From: Pseudonocardia ammonioxydans
GTDB lineage: Bacteria > Actinomycetota > Actinomycetes > Mycobacteriales > Pseudonocardiaceae
Assembly: GCF_900115005.1 (NCBI RefSeq)
Contig: NZ_FOUY01000019.1
Span: forward strand, 62,001-126,000
Length of the DNA stretch: 64,000 nt
Direction: 5' to 3'
Shown: one piece after another, positions 16,720-29,920 of the stretch
Layout: each line of letters starts with the position of its first letter
Position numbering within the stretch: the first letter of the stretch is position 1
Made by a program: the position numbers and the translations under genes
Notes under the pieces: model-generated
What the model was told of the DNA's origin: nothing
Seen by the model: the letters and a program-made list of their open reading frames with translations, nothing else
Databases searched by the model: none

Positions 16720-18738
16720 TCAGGAGAGCCCCTGCGCCTGCCGGATCAGGGTGACCATCTCGTCCATCATCTCGGTCAGCCGGTAGTTCTTCGGCGTGAA
16801 GACCGCGGCGATCCCACCGTCGCGCAGCAGCTTCTCGTCCTCCGGCGGGATGATCCCGCCGACGACGACCGGGATGTCACCGGCGCCCGCGTCCTGCAGC
16901 CCCCGCACGACCGCCGGGACGACTTCGAGGTGCGAGCCGGAGAGCACCGAGAGACCGACCGCGTGCACGCCCTCCTGGACCGCGGCCGCGACGATCTGCG
17001 ACGGGGTGAGCCGGATGCCCTGGTAGACGACCTCGAAACCGACGTCGCGGGCCCGCACGGCGACCTGCTCGGCACCGTTGGAGTGCCCGTCCAGGCCGGG
17101 CTTGCCCACCAGCATGCGCAGCCGCTGGCCCAGCTCGTCGCCGGTGGCCCGCACCCGCTCGCGCACCTCGGCGATCTCGGTCGCGCCCTCGCCGGAGGCG
17201 GCCGCCGCGGACACCCCGGTCGGCGCCCGGAACTCGCCGAAGACCTCGCGCAACGCGCCGGCCCACTCCCCCGTCGTGACGCCGGCCTTGGCGCAGTCGA
17301 TCGAGACCTGCATCAGGTTCTGCTCGGTCTTGGCCGCGTCCCGCAGCGCCCGCAGGGACTCCTCGACGGCCGCCTGGTCACGCTCGGCGCGCCAGGTCCG
17401 GATCGCCTCGATCGCGGACCGCTCGGTCTCCGGGTCCACCGTGAAGATCGCCCCGGCGCCCTCGGCCTGCAGCGGGCTGGGCTCGGTGGTGTCGAACTTG
17501 TTGACCCCGACGACGACGCGCTCGCCGGACTCCATCTCCCGGCGGTACGCGGCCAGGGAGCTGACCAGCTCGCCCTTCATGTAGCCGGACTCGACGGCGG
17601 AGACCGCACCGCCCATCTCCTGCACCCGGTCGATCTCGGCCCGGGCGCCCTCGACCAGCTCGGAGACCTTGGCCTCGACGACGACCGAGCCCTCGAAGAT
17701 GTCCTCGTACTCGAGCAGGTCGGTCTCGTAGGCCAGCACCTGCTGCATCCGCAGCGCCCACTGCTGGTCCCACGGCCGGGGCAGGCCGAGGGCCTCGTTC
17801 CAGGCCGGGAGCTGGACCGCGCGCGCCCGGGCGTCGCGGGACAGGGTGACCGCGAGCATCTCCAGCACGATCCGCTGGACGTTGTTCTCCGGCTGGGCCT
17901 CGGTCAGTCCCAGCGAGTTGACCTGGACGCCGTAGCGCAGGCGGCGCTGCTTGGGGTTCTCGACGCCGTAGCGCTCGGCGGTGATCTCGTCCCACAGGCG
18001 CGCCAGCGCGCGCATCTTGGACATCTCCTCGACGAAGCGCAGACCCGCGTTGACGAAGAACGAGATGCGCCCGACGACGTCGCCGAACTTCTCCGGCGGC
18101 ACCTGGCCGGAGTCGCGCACCGAGTCGAGCACCGCGATCGCGGTGGACAGCGCGTACGCCAGCTCCTGGGTCGGCGTGGCACCGGCCTCCTGCAGGTGGT
18201 AGCTGCAGATGTTGATCGGGTTCCACTTCGGGATCTCGGTGACCGACCAGGCGACCATGTCGGTGATCAGCCGCAGGCTGGGCCCGGGCGGGAACACGTA
18301 GGTGCCCCGCGACAGGTACTCCTTGACGATGTCGTTCTGCGTGGTGCCGGCGAGCTTCGCCCGGACCTCGGAGTAGTCGAGGCCCTGCTCCTCGGCCTGT
18401 TCCTCGGCGACGGCGACGTAGAGCGAGAGCAGCCACATGGCAGGCGCGTTGATCGTCATCGAGGTGTTGGCCTCGGCGACCGGGATGCCGTCGAACAGCG
18501 CCCGCATGTCGCCGATGTGGCTGACCGGCACGCCGACCTTGCCGACCTCGCCCTTGGCGAGCTCGTCGTCGGGGTCGTAGCCGGTCTGGGTGGGCAGGTC
18601 GAAGGCGACCGACAGCCCGGTCTGGCCCTTGGCGAGGTTGCGCCGGTACAGCTCGTTGGTCTGGGTCGCCGACGAGTGGCCGGCGTAGGTGCGGATCACC
18701 CACGGGCGGTCGCGCTCACGATCGGTCGGGTACGGCAC
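16720..18738 (-). CDS. meaA: MeaA-type B12-dependent acyl-CoA mutase (ethylmalonyl-CoA mutase)
   Basis: Adenosylcobalamin mutase that rearranges an acyl-CoA carbon skeleton; the MeaA group converts ethylmalonyl-CoA to methylsuccinyl-CoA in the ethylmalonyl-CoA pathway. The 672-residue single chain has the substrate barrel (RPWVIRTYAGHSSA, GLSVAFDLPTQTGYDPD, NTSMTINAPAMWLL, GGAVSAVESGYMKGEL, VVVGVNKFDTTE) and, near residue 550, the cobalamin domain with DGHSNG (DxHxxG) and VGLSVLSGSH, IPVVVGGIIPPED. GTG 18738 is used because GGAGG lies at 18745-18749. PduO, which makes its cofactor, is 2.9 kb away. No other ethylmalonyl-pathway gene is in the window. Confidence 0.9.
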   Translation of the reverse strand: MPYPTDRERDRPWVIRTYAGHSSATQTNELYRRNLAKGQTGLSVAFDLPTQTGYDPDDELAKGEVGKVGVPVSHIGDMRALFDGIPVAEANTSMTINAPAMWLLSLYVAVAEEQAEEQGLDYSEVRAKLAGTTQNDIVKEYLSRGTYVFPPGPSLRLITDMVAWSVTEIPKWNPINICSYHLQEAGATPTQELAYALSTAIAVLDSVRDSGQVPPEKFGDVVGRISFFVNAGLRFVEEMSKMRALARLWDEITAERYGVENPKQRRLRYGVQVNSLGLTEAQPENNVQRIVLEMLAVTLSRDARARAVQLPAWNEALGLPRPWDQQWALRMQQVLAYETDLLEYEDIFEGSVVVEAKVSELVEGARAEIDRVQEMGGAVSAVESGYMKGELVSSLAAYRREMESGERVVVGVNKFDTTEPSPLQAEGAGAIFTVDPETERSAIEAIRTWRAERDQAAVEESLRALRDAAKTEQNLMQVSIDCAKAGVTTGEWAGALREVFGEFRAPTGVSAAAASGEGATEIAEVRERVRATGDELGQRLRMLVGKPGLDGHSNGAEQVAVRARDVGFEVVYQGIRLTPSQIVAAAVQEGVHAVGLSVLSGSHLEVVPAVVRGLQDAGAGDIPVVVGGIIPPEDEKLLRDGGIAAVFTPKNYRLTEMMDEMVTLIRQAQGLS

Positions 18739-18945
18739 CGGACACCTCCGCGTCCTCGTCGACACTGTCCTCGGTCGGGTGGATACTACTGGCGAGTAGC
18801 CCGCTTCCGGGCCGATAGTCGTCCCTCGTCACACACTTGTGGTCGGTAAACTACGCGATCCGCGCGGGAAACCGAGCACTGGATCGGTTCATCGTTCTGT
18901 GGCTCGGCGCGCGCGGCGGCGCGGCCGGGATGCGACGATCGGCCG

Positions 18946-19278
18946 ATGGACCTGGAGGGCGTCATGCCACGCCTGGGCACGGTCGTCGGCGTCATCGTCG
19001 CACTCGTGGTGATCGGCCTGCTGCTGCGGTGGACGTTCGGCCACCAGCGCAACCTGGCGGTGCCCACCGACGACCCGGACGACCCGGTCGCCACCGGCCT
19101 GCTCACCGAGGTCTCCCGGGCGCCGGGGGCGGAGGCCGCCGGGGTGCTCCGCGACCGGCTGCGGGCGGCGGGGATCCGGGCCACCGTCTCCCGGTCCGAC
19201 GACGGCGGGTACGCCGTGCTGGTCTTCCCGCGCGACGTCGGGGACGCGAAGGTGGTGCTCAGCGGCTCGCCGGAGTGA
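18946..19278 (+). CDS. Small membrane-anchored protein, DUF2007-like
   Basis: A 110-residue protein with one N-terminal membrane helix (GTVVGVIVALVVIGLLLRWTF in two parts around residues 11-31), a polar linker, and a C-terminal alpha/beta segment EAAGVLRDRLRAAGIRATV then GGYAVLVFPRDVGDAKVVL. The latter resembles the small DUF2007 fold, in which residues from paired proteins are compared or bound; the match is by eye. GACGAT six bases before the ATG may be a leaderless -10. It stands alone, divergent from meaA and convergent with the DUF1206 gene only seven bases away. Confidence 0.7.
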   Translation: MDLEGVMPRLGTVVGVIVALVVIGLLLRWTFGHQRNLAVPTDDPDDPVATGLLTEVSRAPGAEAAGVLRDRLRAAGIRATVSRSDDGGYAVLVFPRDVGDAKVVLSGSPE

Positions 19279-19285
19279 GCGCGGC

Positions 19286-20137
19286 TCAGGTGACCCGGTG
19301 GTAACGGGCGTCGACGAAGCAGAACACCCCGTGGCAGGCGATCCCGAGCCCGACCGCGATCAGCAGAAAGACCCCGTACGGCTGCTCGCGCAGCGTCTTG
19401 AGCGCCGAGTCCAGGCCGTTCGCGCGCTCCGGGTGGAACGTCAGCGCCGCCACGCAGAGCAGCGCGCCCACCACGGCGACCGCGAGCCCCTTGGCGATGA
19501 ACCCGACCTGGCCGGTCCGGGCGGCGAGCCGCCGGATCCCCGGGGCCGCCCCGGACAGGTCCTGGTCCCCGAGGAACCGCTTGTGCCAACCGTTCCACAC
19601 CATCACCCCGCTGCCGACCACCACACCGACGCCGACGAGCGCGGTGATCACCTGCCCGCCGGGGAGGCCCAGCAGGCCCGCGGTCGCCTGCCCACCCCCG
19701 CCGGAGGACGCGCGGCCACGCAGCGCGGTCGTCGCCGCCAGCACCGCGAGCACCGCGTAGACGACCGCGAGCCCGGCCGAGACACCCCGCTTGGCCAGCT
19801 GCTCGGTGCGGCTGCCGGCGTAGCCGAAACCCCACACCGACGACACCGCCCGCCACAGCACGACCGCGGCGAACCCCACGACCAGCACCCACAGCAGTGC
19901 CCGGCCCACCGGCTCCGCGGCGATCGCGCCCAGCGCACCGCTCTGGTCGGCCTGTGCACCGGAGCCCAGGGCGACCTGGATCGCGAGCCAGCCGATGAGC
20001 AGGTGCAGCACCCCGTTCGCGGCGATGCCCATCCGGGCCGCGATCCGCACCGGTGCGGAGTGCGCCACGTCGCGCGCGCCCCGGCCGACCTTGTGCCCTG
20101 CCCGGGCCACGTCCGCGGCGTCCGGACCGCTCACCAT
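19286..20137 (-). CDS. DUF1206 integral membrane protein
   Basis: A 283-residue polytopic membrane protein of the actinobacterial DUF1206 group, with function unknown. It contains three related blocks, each starting with a GxxAxGxxxxxxG-like helix and a second helix: ARMGIAANGVLHLLIGWLAIQVAL, AKRGVSAGLAVVYAVLAVLAATTAL and ARTGQVGFIAKGLAVAVVGALLCVAAL, here cut by short charged loops, for six helices in all. ATG 20137 is preferred to ATG 20152 because GTGAGG lies six bases before it. It is downstream of murA on the same strand with a 71-base gap. Confidence 0.85.
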   Translation of the reverse strand: MVSGPDAADVARAGHKVGRGARDVAHSAPVRIAARMGIAANGVLHLLIGWLAIQVALGSGAQADQSGALGAIAAEPVGRALLWVLVVGFAAVVLWRAVSSVWGFGYAGSRTEQLAKRGVSAGLAVVYAVLAVLAATTALRGRASSGGGGQATAGLLGLPGGQVITALVGVGVVVGSGVMVWNGWHKRFLGDQDLSGAAPGIRRLAARTGQVGFIAKGLAVAVVGALLCVAALTFHPERANGLDSALKTLREQPYGVFLLIAVGLGIACHGVFCFVDARYHRVT

Positions 20138-20208
20138 CACCGGCCTCACCATCCCTGTGCCGGGAAGCCTTCCACGGCCGGGTGGTCCCCGCAGTTCGGT
20201 CCGGGCTG

Positions 20209-21477
20209 CTACCGCTCGGGCTCGCCGGCGACGCGCCGGATGTCGGCGCCGAGCGCGGAGAGGTTCTCCACGAACCGCGGGTAGCCGCGGTCGATGTGGG
20301 CGACGTCCCAGACCTCGGTGGTGCCGCGCGCGCACAACCCGGCCAGCACGAGCCCGGCGCCGGCCCGGATGTCACTGGCCCACACCGGCGCGCTGGACAT
20401 CTCCGGGCGCCCCCGGACGACGGCGTGGTGACCGTCGGTGCGGGCGTCGGCGCCCAGGCGGATCATCTCGTCGACGAACCGGAACCGGGCCTCGAAGACG
20501 TTCTCGGTGATCATCGAGGTGCCCTCGGCGACGGCGGAGAGCGCGATCGCCATCGGCTGCAGGTCGGTCGCGAAGCCCGGGTAGGGCAGCGTCACGAAGT
20601 CGACCGCCTGCGGACGGCCCGCCATCCGGATCGAGAACTCGTCGTCGCCCACGGTGATGTCGGCCCCGGCGGTGCGCAGCTTGTCCAGCACCAGGTCGAT
20701 GTGGTGCGGATCGACACCGCGCACGGTCACCTCGCCGCGGGTCATCACCGCGGCGAACGCCCAGGTGGCGCCGACGATCCGGTCGCCGATCACCCGGTGG
20801 GTGGTGGGCTGCAGGCCGGTGACGCCGTGCACGGTGAGCGTGGACGAGCCGACGCCCTCCAGCTTCGCGCCCATCTGCTGCAGCATCACGCAGAGATCGA
20901 CGATCTCGGGTTCGCGCGCGGCGTTGTCGATGACCGTGGTGCCCTCGGCGAGCACCGCCGCCATCAGGATGTTCTCGGTCGCCCCCACGCTGGGGAAGTC
21001 GAGCCAGATCTGCGCGCCGTGCAGGTCCTGCGCCGACGCGGTGACGCTGCCGTGCTCGATGTCGGTCGTCGCCCCCAGCTTGCGCAGACCGTTCTGGTGC
21101 ATGTCCAGCGGGCGGGAGCCGATCGCGTCACCACCCGGCAGCGGGACGACCGCCCGGCGGCAGCGCGCCACCAGCGGCCCCAGCACGCAGACCGAGGCCC
21201 GCAGCCGCGACACCGACCGGTAGTCCGCCTCGGCCCCCGGGTCCGGCGGGACGTCGATGTGCACGGTCGCGCCCTCGATCGTCACCGAACAGCCCAGGCT
21301 GCGCAGGACGTCGGCCATCAGCGGCACGTCCAGGATCTCCGGGCAGTTGGTCAGCGTCGTGCGCCCCTCGGCCAGCAGCGCCGCCGCCATCAGCTTGAGC
21401 ACGCTGTTCTTCGCCCCGACGACGTCGACGGACCCGGTCAGGCGGGCCCCGCCGCGGACCGCGAAATGCTCCACCAC
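20209..21477 (-). CDS. murA: UDP-N-acetylglucosamine 1-carboxyvinyltransferase MurA, fosfomycin-insensitive type
   Basis: First committed step of peptidoglycan synthesis: transfer of enolpyruvate from PEP to UDP-GlcNAc. The 422-residue chain has [13 protein letters not shown], the Arg-containing [13 protein letters not shown] loop, [40 protein letters not shown], and [20 protein letters not shown]. In the mobile loop, Asp117 replaces the Cys that fosfomycin alkylates in E. coli (PGGCxIG), as in mycobacteria. The start is GTG 21477, with GTG 21474 as an alternative; the longer upstream frame is not conserved in style. It is divergent from pduO. Confidence 0.95.
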   Translation of the reverse strand: MVEHFAVRGGARLTGSVDVVGAKNSVLKLMAAALLAEGRTTLTNCPEILDVPLMADVLRSLGCSVTIEGATVHIDVPPDPGAEADYRSVSRLRASVCVLGPLVARCRRAVVPLPGGDAIGSRPLDMHQNGLRKLGATTDIEHGSVTASAQDLHGAQIWLDFPSVGATENILMAAVLAEGTTVIDNAAREPEIVDLCVMLQQMGAKLEGVGSSTLTVHGVTGLQPTTHRVIGDRIVGATWAFAAVMTRGEVTVRGVDPHHIDLVLDKLRTAGADITVGDDEFSIRMAGRPQAVDFVTLPYPGFATDLQPMAIALSAVAEGTSMITENVFEARFRFVDEMIRLGADARTDGHHAVVRGRPEMSSAPVWASDIRAGAGLVLAGLCARGTTEVWDVAHIDRGYPRFVENLSALGADIRRVAGEPER

Positions 21478-21622
21478 GTCTGGAACGGTAACGGGGCCGG
21501 GACCTGAGCACGGCCACACCCCGAGATGTCGCAGCGGGTTACGCCGTCCGGCGCAGCGAACCGAACGGCCGTCGCGGGCCGGGCGGGTCGGCACGGCCTG
21601 GCCGCCGGATCCGTCGTACGCA

Positions 21623-21628
21623 TAGCCT
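21623..21628 (+). promoter_or_regulatory. Leaderless -10 element of pduO
   Basis: TAGCCT ends six bases before the GTG at 21635, with no ribosome-binding site. Confidence 0.5.
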
Positions 21629-21634
21629 GTCGGC

Positions 21635-22261
21635 GTGGCGGTGCACCTGACTCGGATCTACACGAAGACCGGCGACGACGGGACCACGGCACTCGGTGAC
21701 TTCAGCCGGGTCCGCAAGACCGACGCCCGGCTGGCGGCCTACGCCGACACCGACGAGGCGAACGCCGCGCTCGGCGTCGCGGTGACGGTCGGCGGGCTGG
21801 CCGAGCGGATCGTCGACCCGCTCCGGCAGATCCAGAACGACCTGTTCGACGTCGGCGCCGATCTCTGCACGCCGATCGTGCCCGACCCGGAGTACCCGCC
21901 GCTGCGGGTCACCGAGGGCTACGTGACGCGGCTCGAGAACTGGTGCGACGAGTTCAACCCGGAGCTGCCGAAGCTCCGCTCGTTCATCCTGCCCGGCGGC
22001 ACCCCGGGTGCGGCCCACCTGCACGTCGCCCGCACGGTCACCCGGCGCGCCGAGCGGTCGGTGTGGGCGCTGCTCGAGGCCGACGCCGAGCACACCAACC
22101 CGTTGACGGCGCAGTACCTCAACCGGCTCTCGGACCTGCTGTTCATCCTGGGCCGGCTCGCGAACCCCGACGGCGACGTGCTGTGGCAGCCGGGCGGTCC
22201 GCACGGGGCGCCCGACGCCGGCGGTGTCGAGGACACCGCTGCCGCGGACGACACGGCCTGA
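21635..22261 (+). CDS. pduO: PduO-type cob(I)alamin adenosyltransferase
   Basis: Transfers the adenosyl group of ATP to cob(I)alamin to make adenosylcobalamin, the cofactor of MeaA and related mutases. The 208-residue protein starts [16 protein letters not shown], the PduO ATP-binding signature, then [31 protein letters not shown], and the helical core [27 protein letters not shown] with [13 protein letters not shown]. The C-terminal tail is Gly/Asp/Ala-rich and not conserved. It is convergent with the ATP synthase operon through a hairpin, the usual actinobacterial arrangement of murA, pduO and the DUF2550 gene. Confidence 0.95.
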   Translation: MAVHLTRIYTKTGDDGTTALGDFSRVRKTDARLAAYADTDEANAALGVAVTVGGLAERIVDPLRQIQNDLFDVGADLCTPIVPDPEYPPLRVTEGYVTRLENWCDEFNPELPKLRSFILPGGTPGAAHLHVARTVTRRAERSVWALLEADAEHTNPLTAQYLNRLSDLLFILGRLANPDGDVLWQPGGPHGAPDAGGVEDTAAADDTA

Positions 22262-22270
22262 GACACACGA

Positions 22271-22301
22271 CAGGCGCCTCCCGTCACCCGGGGGGCGCCT
22301 G
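22271..22301. terminator. Bidirectional hairpin terminator between pduO and the atp operon
   Basis: CAGGCGCC (22271-22278) pairs with GGCGCCTG (22294-22301), extended by CCC/GGG past a single bulged T; the loop is eight bases. It lies between two convergent stop codons. No T-run follows, as is common in actinobacteria. Confidence 0.8.
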
Positions 22302-22302
22302 G

Positions 22303-22752
22303 TCAGGACGCTGCGCGGTACCCGTGCCGGCCCGGCGGCGTGGCCTCCAGCCACGCCAGGAAGCCGGTGCGGACGTCCTGGGACATCGCGAGCTCGACGT
22401 CGATCTCCCGGCCCCACGCGTCACGGCCCCGGCAGCGGAGCACCTCGACCGCCATCGGGATCGCGAACTCCTCCGACCGGTGCGGCGGGCGTCGTTCCAC
22501 GATCTCCAGCTTCGCGCGGTCGAGCACCACGGTGGCGCCGATGCGCAGGCTGGTCAGCCGGTACCAGCCGAACCGCTCACCCTCGTAGCGGCCGACCCCG
22601 AAGTGCCAATCCGTGACAGCGAAACGGCGGCGCAGACACAGGTCCACGCCGCCGTTGCGCATGAGTCGTACCCGCCGTACGGCGAGCCAGATCAGCGGGG
22701 CGACCAGACACAGCAGCAGAACTCCGACGATCGCCGCAATGAGTCCCACCAC
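22303..22752 (-). CDS. DUF2550 membrane-anchored protein
   Basis: A 149-residue protein regularly found right after atpC in actinobacteria; function unknown. It has one N-terminal membrane helix (VVGLIAAIVGVLLLCLVAPL), a basic stretch RRVRLMRNGG, and a cytoplasmic domain with DLCLRRR, WHFGVGRYEGERFGWYRLTSLRI and EEFAIPMAVEVLRC, a PH-like beta fold. GTG 22752 (GTG 22749 next to it) is the earliest sensible start; it begins 16 bases after the atpC stop, so it is the last gene of the ATP synthase operon. It may act in assembly or membrane sensing. Confidence 0.85.
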   Translation of the reverse strand: MVGLIAAIVGVLLLCLVAPLIWLAVRRVRLMRNGGVDLCLRRRFAVTDWHFGVGRYEGERFGWYRLTSLRIGATVVLDRAKLEIVERRPPHRSEEFAIPMAVEVLRCRGRDAWGREIDVELAMSQDVRTGFLAWLEATPPGRHGYRAAS

Positions 22753-22768
22753 CGTGCCGGCTTCCGTC

Positions 22769-23149
22769 CTAGTTGGCCTCGGCCGCCCGCAGGCGGGCCT
22801 CGGCCCGGGCCTTCGCCGCCTTGCCCGCGTCCGAGTCGTCGGCACGTTCGAGCGCCCGCTGGGCGCGCGCCGTGTCGATCTCGTCGGCCTGCTCGGCGAA
22901 CTCCGCCAGGATCGACACCCGCTCCGCGGACACCGACAGGAAGCCGCCGTGCACCGCGATGGTGCGCTTCGCGCCGTCGGTGGAGTCGATCCGGACGACG
23001 CCGGCCTCCTCCAGCTGGGCCAGCATCGGCTGGTGGCCGGGCATGATGCCGACCTCACCGACGGTGGTGCGGGCGAGCACGAACCGCGCGTCGCCCGACC
23101 ACAGCCGGCGCTCCACGGAAACCAGTTCCACAGTCATCTCAGCAGGCAT
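22769..23149 (-). CDS. atpC: ATP synthase epsilon subunit
   Basis: Central-stalk subunit of F1 that couples gamma rotation and inhibits ATP hydrolysis. The 126-residue chain has the N-terminal beta barrel ([22 protein letters not shown] in parts, [28 protein letters not shown]) and a C-terminal two-helix region rich in Ala/Arg. ATG 23149 is followed closely by a second Met (MPAEM), either of which could start. It is 38 bases downstream of atpD. Confidence 0.95.
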   Translation of the reverse strand: MPAEMTVELVSVERRLWSGDARFVLARTTVGEVGIMPGHQPMLAQLEEAGVVRIDSTDGAKRTIAVHGGFLSVSAERVSILAEFAEQADEIDTARAQRALERADDSDAGKAAKARAEARLRAAEAN

Positions 23150-23187
23150 CGTGAGCCTCCGCTGTCCCTTCGCTCCGCAAGCTCCGC

Positions 23188-25619
<2,432 letters not shown>

Positions 25620-25631
25620 CGGGTATCAGCC

Positions 25632-27272
<1,641 letters not shown>

Positions 27273-27345
27273 GGCTGCGTCGTTCCTTCTCTCGAACGGG
27301 GTCTGAGATCGTGCCGCCGGATCGGCGCCTCGGTGTCTCAGCAGG

Positions 27346-28176
27346 TCAGCTGGGCAGGGACCGGCGCGCGGCGGCGAGTCTGCCCGCCACGCTGCCGTCG
27401 ATGACCTCGCCGCCGACCTGCACGACCAGTCCTCCGAGGAGGTCCGGGTCGAGCTCGACCTGCAGGGAGATCGTGCGGCCGTAGATCCGGCCGAGGGATT
27501 CCGCGAGCTTCGACTCCTGGTCGGGAGTGAGCGCCACGGGGGTGCGCACCTTCGCCACCGAACGGTCCCGGCGGGCCGCGGCGAGCTCGGAGAGCTCCTC
27601 CGCGACGACCTCCAGGTGCCGGCCGCGGGGCAGCCGGACCGCCTCGCGCAGCAGCGTCGCCGTGACCGGGTAGACCCGGTCCCCGAGCACGCTGTCCAGC
27701 AGCTGGACGCGTCCCTGCACCGGTCGCGCGGTGTCGGCGAGCAGGGTGTTGAGTTCGGGCTCGCGACCGAGGATCCGGCCGAAGCGGAAGAGCTGATCCT
27801 CGACCTCATCGAGCGACCCGTTCTTGTCCGCGATGGCGATGGCGGCCTGGCGGGCCAGCACCTCGGTCGCCGTGACGAGGTCACGGGTCTTGGACCAGCG
27901 GCTGCGCACCAGCTCGATGACCAGGTCGACCGTCGACTGGGACAGCTGCCCGCCGAACAGCCGCCGGACCAGGTCCGCCCGGACCTCCTCCGGCGAGGCG
28001 GAGTCGGCCAGCAGGCGCTGGATCGCGCGCTCGCCGTCCAGGAACCGGGCCACCGCGAACAGCTCGTCCGCGGTCGCGGTCAGGTCCCGGGCCGACGCAC
28101 CGTCGACGTAGGCGTCCAGCCGCTCGGTCAGCGCGGCCAGCGCGTCCCGGGAGGCGGGCTGCAGGACCTGTGCCAT
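27346..28176 (-). CDS. atpH: ATP synthase delta subunit
   Basis: Peripheral-stalk subunit that ties the b subunits to the top of F1. The 276-residue chain is longer than the E. coli form, as in most actinobacteria, and is not fused to a b-type domain (unlike the mycobacterial fusion). Recognisable parts are [16 protein letters not shown] at the N-terminus, [19 protein letters not shown], and the C-terminal [45 protein letters not shown]. Its start overlaps the atpF stop by one base. Confidence 0.95.
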   Translation of the reverse strand: MAQVLQPASRDALAALTERLDAYVDGASARDLTATADELFAVARFLDGERAIQRLLADSASPEEVRADLVRRLFGGQLSQSTVDLVIELVRSRWSKTRDLVTATEVLARQAAIAIADKNGSLDEVEDQLFRFGRILGREPELNTLLADTARPVQGRVQLLDSVLGDRVYPVTATLLREAVRLPRGRHLEVVAEELSELAAARRDRSVAKVRTPVALTPDQESKLAESLGRIYGRTISLQVELDPDLLGGLVVQVGGEVIDGSVAGRLAAARRSLPS

Positions 28177-28724
28177 CAGTTCGCCCCGGTCCGCTGCGCC
28201 ACGCCCTGCTGGTCGAGCTCGCCGAGGAACGAGTCGATCGTCGCGGAGCGGCGCGAGTCGTCGGCGAGCTGCTCACGCAGCAGGCGCTCGGCCAGCTGCA
28301 CCGACAGGCCGCCGACCTCGCCACGCAGCGCGCGCTGCGCGGCATCGCGGGCGGCAGTGACCTGCTCCTCGCCGCGGGCCTTGATGCGGGCTGCCTCCTG
28401 CTCGGCCTCCTCGCGGAGCTCCGCCTTGATCTGCTGGCCCTCGGCCCGGGCGTCGTCGCGGATGCGCGCCGCCTCGGCCCGCAGACCGGCCAGCTGGTCC
28501 TCGTACTCCTTCTTCAGCCGGTCCGCCTGCTCCTGCGTCTCCTGAGCGCGCTTCAGACCGCCCTCGATCGCGTCGGTCCGCTCCTCGTAGAGCTTCTCGA
28601 AACGCGGGACCGCGAACTTCCACAGCACGAACAGCAGGATCGCGAACGCCACGACGCCGAGGATGAGCTCGGCAGGCAGCGGGATGATCGGCAGCGGTTC
28701 CTCGGCGGCGAGAATCAGTTCCAC
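28176..28724 (-). CDS. atpF: ATP synthase b subunit
   Basis: Peripheral-stalk dimer that links the membrane a subunit to delta. The 182-residue chain has one N-terminal membrane helix (LILGVVAFAILLFVLWKFAV) and a long charged helix rich in Glu, Ala, Arg and Gln that ends near LGELDQQGVAQRTGAN. The charged helix shows heptad and 11-residue periodicity typical of the b stalk. It is 63 bases after atpE, with a small GCCGGT/ACCGGC hairpin in between, and overlaps atpH. Confidence 0.95.
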   Translation of the reverse strand: MELILAAEEPLPIIPLPAELILGVVAFAILLFVLWKFAVPRFEKLYEERTDAIEGGLKRAQETQEQADRLKKEYEDQLAGLRAEAARIRDDARAEGQQIKAELREEAEQEAARIKARGEEQVTAARDAAQRALRGEVGGLSVQLAERLLREQLADDSRRSATIDSFLGELDQQGVAQRTGAN

Positions 28725-28787
28725 CGTGTGTCCTTCCCTGACAGGGCCGCCGGTTGGACGACCGGCATGGGGATGATCGACCGCTGC

Positions 28788-29036
28788 TTACTGCGCGATG
28801 AAGAACAGCACCAGGCCGATCAGCATGACCAGCTCGGCGAGCACGAAGGTGGTCCAGCCGATACCCATGAGCTGGCCGCGCGCCTCCGGCTGGCGGGCGG
28901 TGCCGCTGATGACGGCCGACCAGATCAGGCCGACGCCGATGCCGGCGCCGATGGCGCTGGCGCCGAAGCCGATGGCCGCGAGGCCGGGGTTGATGTCGGC
29001 GGCCTGGGCCAGCACCTGGGTGGTGGTCGTGTTCAC
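28788..29036 (-). CDS. atpE: ATP synthase c subunit
   Basis: Proton-carrying rotor ring subunit. The 82-residue protein has two membrane helices around a polar loop: INPGLAAIGFGASAIGAGIGVGLIW with the GxGxGxG packing motif, loop GTARQPEARGQ, and TTFVLAELVMLIGLVLFFIA, in which the Glu of LAEL is the proton-binding carboxylate. GTG 29036 is preferred because GGAAGGAAA lies upstream at 29042-29050. It is in the usual place between atpB and atpF. Confidence 0.97.
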   Translation of the reverse strand: MNTTTTQVLAQAADINPGLAAIGFGASAIGAGIGVGLIWSAVISGTARQPEARGQLMGIGWTTFVLAELVMLIGLVLFFIAQ

Positions 29037-29133
29037 TTCGGTTTCCTTCCGTCGGGTCCGCGGTGATGCGGGTCGTTCGGTGGGTCGGGCCGGACGAGCC
29101 GGCGGATCGGATCGGCGCTCACGCGCCGGTGGT

Positions 29134-29907
29134 CTAGTGGTCCTCCGAGATCGCTGCGCCGATGTAGACCGCGGCGAGCAGGGCGAAGACGTAGGCCTGG
29201 ATGACCTGGACCAGCGCCTCCAGGAACGTGAAGCCGATCCCGGCGACGAACACCAGGGGCGCCGGAATCGTGAGCGCACCACCGGCGAAGAGCAGGAACT
29301 CCGCACCCACCGCCGCCAGGGCGATGATCAGGTGGCCGGCGAACATCGCGGCGAACACACGCAGTGCCAGCGAGAGCGGCTGGAAGAGGAACTTCTGCAG
29401 CAGCTCGATGATGATGATGAGCGGCGCGATGAAGACCGGCACGCCGGGCGGCAGCGCGGCGTGCTTGATGTAGCCGGCGAACCCGTGCTTCTTGAACCCG
29501 GCGTAGTGGTAGAAGACGTAGACGAAGATCGCCAGCGCGAGCGGGAAGCCGATCCGCGACATCGTCGGGAACTGGATCACCGGGACGATCGCGAAGAGGT
29601 TGTTGACCAGGATGAAGCTGAACAGTCCCAGGATCAGCGGGATGAACCGCTTGAAGTCCTCGGAGCCGATCTGGTCCCGGGCCATGGTGTTGCGCGGGAT
29701 GTCGTAGAAGGACTCGAGGAGGAACTGACCCTTGCCCGGGACGATCGCCATCCGGCGGGTGCCGAGCGTGAACACCGCGACGACGATGATCAGCGACAGC
29801 ACCGCGAGCACCATCGGCTTCGTGACATCACCGAAGATCGGCGGGAAGTTGAACAGTCCCGCGCCGGGGGGCGTGAACTCCTCGGCCGCCAGTACCAACG
29901 TGCCCAA
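29134..29907 (-). CDS. atpB: ATP synthase a subunit (TTG start)
   Basis: Membrane half-channel subunit for protons. The 257-residue protein has five to six membrane helices and the essential Arg in FQPLSLALRVFAAMFAGHL, plus the C-terminal FTFLEALVQVIQAYVFALLAAVYIG in parts and ISEDH. No ATG or GTG in frame can start it close to the conserved N-terminus; TTG 29907 is preceded by GGAAGGA (29914-29920) at six bases, so a TTG start is the best reading. The open frame further upstream is not membrane-like. Confidence 0.95.
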   Translation of the reverse strand: MGTLVLAAEEFTPPGAGLFNFPPIFGDVTKPMVLAVLSLIIVVAVFTLGTRRMAIVPGKGQFLLESFYDIPRNTMARDQIGSEDFKRFIPLILGLFSFILVNNLFAIVPVIQFPTMSRIGFPLALAIFVYVFYHYAGFKKHGFAGYIKHAALPPGVPVFIAPLIIIIELLQKFLFQPLSLALRVFAAMFAGHLIIALAAVGAEFLLFAGGALTIPAPLVFVAGIGFTFLEALVQVIQAYVFALLAAVYIGAAISEDH

Positions 29908-29913
29908 TGGGGG

Positions 29914-29920
29914 TCCTTCC
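29914..29920 (-). promoter_or_regulatory. Ribosome-binding site that fixes the TTG start of atpB
   Basis: Minus-strand GGAAGGA, six bases before TTG 29907. It is the same sequence that precedes atpE, which supports the reading. Confidence 0.7.
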
